Origin: an uncultured Collinsella sp.
GTDB lineage: Bacteria; Actinomycetota; Coriobacteriia; Coriobacteriales; Coriobacteriaceae
Length of the DNA stretch: 7,311 nt
Assembly (NCBI GenBank): GCA_902494375.1
Contig: CABUTL010000061.1
Span: 1 to 7,311, forward strand
Direction of reading: 5' to 3'
The notes under the pieces were generated by a model. That model ran no database searches. It was not told where the DNA came from and saw nothing but the letters and a program-made list of their open reading frames with translations. A program made the position numbers and the translations under genes. Each line of letters begins with the position of its first letter. The first letter of the stretch is position 1. Below, in pieces: positions 5,550 to 7,311 of the stretch.

Positions 5550-5563
5550 GGCGGGAGGTCCGC

Positions 5564-6223
5564 ATGAGTCTCTCCGAGCTCTGGTCGCTCTATGGCCAGA
5601 ACTATATCGACGCGCTGCTAGCAACCTGGGGCATGACGCTTGAGTCGTTTGTCATCGCCATGGTGCTGGCCGTCGCCGTCACCGTGATGCGCGTGTCGCC
5701 GCTCAAGCCGCTGCGCGTCTTTGGCGACCTGTATGTCCAGGTCTTCCGTAACATCCCCGGCATCGCACTGCTCATCATCGTCGTCTATGCGCTGCCGCCG
5801 CTCAAGGTCGTTCTGCCCTACCGCACCTGCGTTATCGTCGCCACGGTCCTTTTGGGCTCGGCCTTTGGCTCCGAGAACTTTATGAGCGGCATCAACACCG
5901 TCGGCGTCGGCCAGGTCGAAGCCGCCCGTTCGCTCGGCATGAGCTTTAACCGTATCCTCGCCAAGATCGTGATTCCACAGGCGCTGCGTTCGAGCGTGCT
6001 GCCCATGACCAACCTCTTTATCGCCGTCATGCTCACTACCGCCTTGGGCAGCCAGGTGCCGCTTAAACCGCAGGAGCTCACCGGCGTGGTGAGCTACATC
6101 AATACCCGCTCGCTCGGCGGCGTCGCCGCGTTCTTTATCTCGGCGCTCGGCTACCTGGGCACGGCCTTTGTGGTGAGCCACATTGGCAACTACATCGATA
6201 AGAAGGTGAGGATCCTCCGATGA
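5564..6223 (+). CDS. gluC: Glutamate-type ABC transporter permease (GluC/HisM family)
   Basis: A 219-residue polar-amino-acid ABC permease (BPD_transp_1 fold) that pairs with GluD to form the membrane channel. It has about five membrane segments. The cytoplasmic EAA loop at residues 119-140 begins EAARSLGMSF and ends IVIPQA; this is the coupling helix that contacts the GluA ATPase. The segment VQVFRNIPGIALLII (58-72) corresponds to the FRGTP-type motif of the family. The start ATG has GGGAGG 5 nt upstream. The gene overlaps gluD by 4 nt (ATGA), implying translational coupling. Length and motifs are normal, with no sign of damage. Assignment to glutamate rather than another polar amino acid rests on the operon as a whole. 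Confidence 0.93.
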   Translation: MSLSELWSLYGQNYIDALLATWGMTLESFVIAMVLAVAVTVMRVSPLKPLRVFGDLYVQVFRNIPGIALLIIVVYALPPLKVVLPYRTCVIVATVLLGSAFGSENFMSGINTVGVGQVEAARSLGMSFNRILAKIVIPQALRSSVLPMTNLFIAVMLTTALGSQVPLKPQELTGVVSYINTRSLGGVAAFFISALGYLGTAFVVSHIGNYIDKKVRILR

Positions 6224-7053
6224 GCAAGCATTCCTCCCCTGCACTTACCATGCGCGATGCGCTCTACGAGGCTCCCGGCCCCAAGATGCGCGCCAAGATT
6301 CGCATCGGCACCGCCATCTCGCTTGTTGCCGTCGCCGCGCTCGTCGTCCTCGTGTTGCAGCGCTTTTATGTGACCGGCCAGCTTTCGGTCCACTATTGGT
6401 ATTTCTTTACGCACCTCACCACCTGGAAGTTCCTGCTTGCCGGCTTTGAGGGCACCGTTAAAGTCGCGCTCACCGCCGGCGCCATCGCGCTGGTGCTGGG
6501 CCTGGCCCTTATGCTCGGCCGCACCAGCGACATTAAGCCGCTGCAGTTGGTCTGCCGCGTGCTCACCGACTTCTTCCGCGGCGTGCCGAGCCTGCTGTTC
6601 ATCTACTTCTTCTTTTTGGTGCTGCCCCAGTACAAGATCGCACTGCCGTCGTTTTGGATGCTCACGCTTCCTGTCGCGCTCGCTGCAGCCGGCGTACTTG
6701 CCGAGATTTTCCGCGCCGGCGTCAACGCCGTGCCGCGCGGGCAGGTTGAGGCCGCCCAGGCGCTCGGTCTCTCCAAGGCTAAAATCACCTTTAAAATCGT
6801 ATTGCCCCAGGCGATTCGGTTTATCATTCCGTCGTTGATTTCGCAGCTTGTGGTCGTAGTCAAAGACACCACCGTCGCCTACGTTGTGAGCTATCCCGAC
6901 CTCATGCAAAACGCCCGCGTGCTCATTACCAACTACGACGCTCTCGTGTCGGTCTACCTGGTAATCGCGGTTATCTACATCCTCATCAACGTCGCGATTA
7001 ACAAGGCCGCTGTCTACGTTTCGCACAAGACCGGCGCGACCATCATCCGCTAA
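6220..7053 (+). CDS. gluD: Glutamate-type ABC transporter permease (GluD family)
   Basis: A 277-residue partner permease. A cytoplasmic N-terminal stretch of about 30 residues precedes a first membrane segment (30-47), after which the conserved permease core begins at about residue 70. The FRGVPSLLFIYFF motif is at 119-131, and the EAA loop at 177-198 starts EAAQALGLSK and ends IVLPQA. VVKDTTVAYVVSYPDLM (213-229) matches the KDTSL region of polar amino acid permeases. The long N-terminus compared with GluC is typical of GluD relative to GluC as I recall from Corynebacterium. Translation probably couples to gluC: the start codon overlaps the gluC stop, and GGTGAGGA lies just upstream inside gluC. 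A 36-nt gap follows before gluA. Confidence 0.93.
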   Translation: MSKHSSPALTMRDALYEAPGPKMRAKIRIGTAISLVAVAALVVLVLQRFYVTGQLSVHYWYFFTHLTTWKFLLAGFEGTVKVALTAGAIALVLGLALMLGRTSDIKPLQLVCRVLTDFFRGVPSLLFIYFFFLVLPQYKIALPSFWMLTLPVALAAAGVLAEIFRAGVNAVPRGQVEAAQALGLSKAKITFKIVLPQAIRFIIPSLISQLVVVVKDTTVAYVVSYPDLMQNARVLITNYDALVSVYLVIAVIYILINVAINKAAVYVSHKTGATIIR

Positions 7054-7089
7054 CGCTTTACCATTTCGAGTCATAAGGAGCCGAGCACC

Positions 7090-7311
7090 ATGGCACAGAG
7101 CACCTCTTCCACCGGCAATCAGCCGCTGATCGAGCTCAGGCACGTCGATAAGCACTATGGCGACCTGCACGTCCTCAACGACATCAATCTCTCGGTCGAC
7201 CGCGGCGAAGTCGTCGTTGTGATCGGCCCCTCGGGCTCGGGCAAGTCGACCATGTGCCGCACCATCAACCGCCTGGAAACCATCGACTCGGGCGAGATCC
7301 TCATCGAGGGC
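7090..7311 (+). CDS. gluA: Glutamate-type ABC transporter ATPase, N-terminal part (cut by window edge)
   Basis: The first 74 codons of a polar-amino-acid ABC ATPase (GlnQ/GluA type), which hydrolyses ATP to drive uptake through GluCD; the rest lies beyond the right edge. Seen: an aromatic A-loop residue (Y23 in DKHYGD) and a complete Walker A, GPSGSGKST (46-54), followed by MCRTINRLETIDSGEI (55-70), which is characteristic of this subfamily. The ATG at 7090 has AAGGAG (7075-7080) at 9 nt spacing. The order gluB-C-D-A puts the ATPase last, unlike the gluA-B-C-D order I recall from Corynebacterium glutamicum. A ten-residue Ser/Thr-rich leader precedes the domain. Confidence 0.93.
   Translation, partial: MAQSTSSTGNQPLIELRHVDKHYGDLHVLNDINLSVDRGEVVVVIGPSGSGKSTMCRTINRLETIDSGEILIEG

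Noticed and set aside
6190..7170. A 326-codon open frame on the minus strand opposite gluD
   Set aside because: It is antisense to a permease with intact EAA motif; its highly charged His/Asp/Arg/Gly-rich product is a complement artefact of hydrophobic codons.

Overview
This window is GC-rich, densely coding bacterial chromosome. The protein style (a gluABCD-like glutamate ABC transporter, a Tat-type lipoprotein binding protein, a short DXS-like enzyme, a PF06541 membrane protein) and the actinobacterial-looking control sites suggest a gut Coriobacteriia organism such as Collinsella. That placement is inference from recalled family features, not from a database search. I see no rRNA, tRNA, transposase gene, phage gene or true CRISPR array.

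Layout. Positions 1-205 (minus strand) hold the first 68 codons of an AmtB-type ammonium channel whose remainder lies off the left edge. Its upstream region (206-403) is rich in candidate operators: a 14-bp GntR-like inverted repeat and a ladder of GAAAC/GCAAC boxes at 11-bp spacing that resembles actinobacterial GlnR boxes. Next, still on the minus strand, is a tight two-gene unit: an HD-domain phosphohydrolase-like protein (1427-1963), then 3 nt later a PF06541-type membrane protein (404-1423). A divergent intergenic region (1964-2190) carries a LacI-type palindrome and a candidate promoter for the plus-strand DXS-like gene (2191-3972), which ends at a strong intrinsic terminator (3974-4014).

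The 457-bp gap 3973-4429 holds the most unusual structure seen: six copies of a 15-bp sequence in strictly alternating orientation at a 40-41 bp period (4030-4245). After it comes a good sigma-70-type promoter driving gluB-gluC-gluD-gluA (4430 to the right edge, gluA cut). This operon encodes a lipoprotein glutamate-type binding protein, two permeases that overlap by 4 nt, and the ATPase. A terminator-like hairpin sits between gluB and gluC and probably sets a surplus of binding protein over permease.

Biologically, both ends of the window concern nitrogen acquisition (ammonium and glutamate/glutamine). The centre holds a thiamine-diphosphate enzyme that belongs to the DXS family by fold and motifs but lacks three residues that bind the acceptor substrate in characterised DXS enzymes. 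The two best leads are that enzyme and the alternating repeat array.
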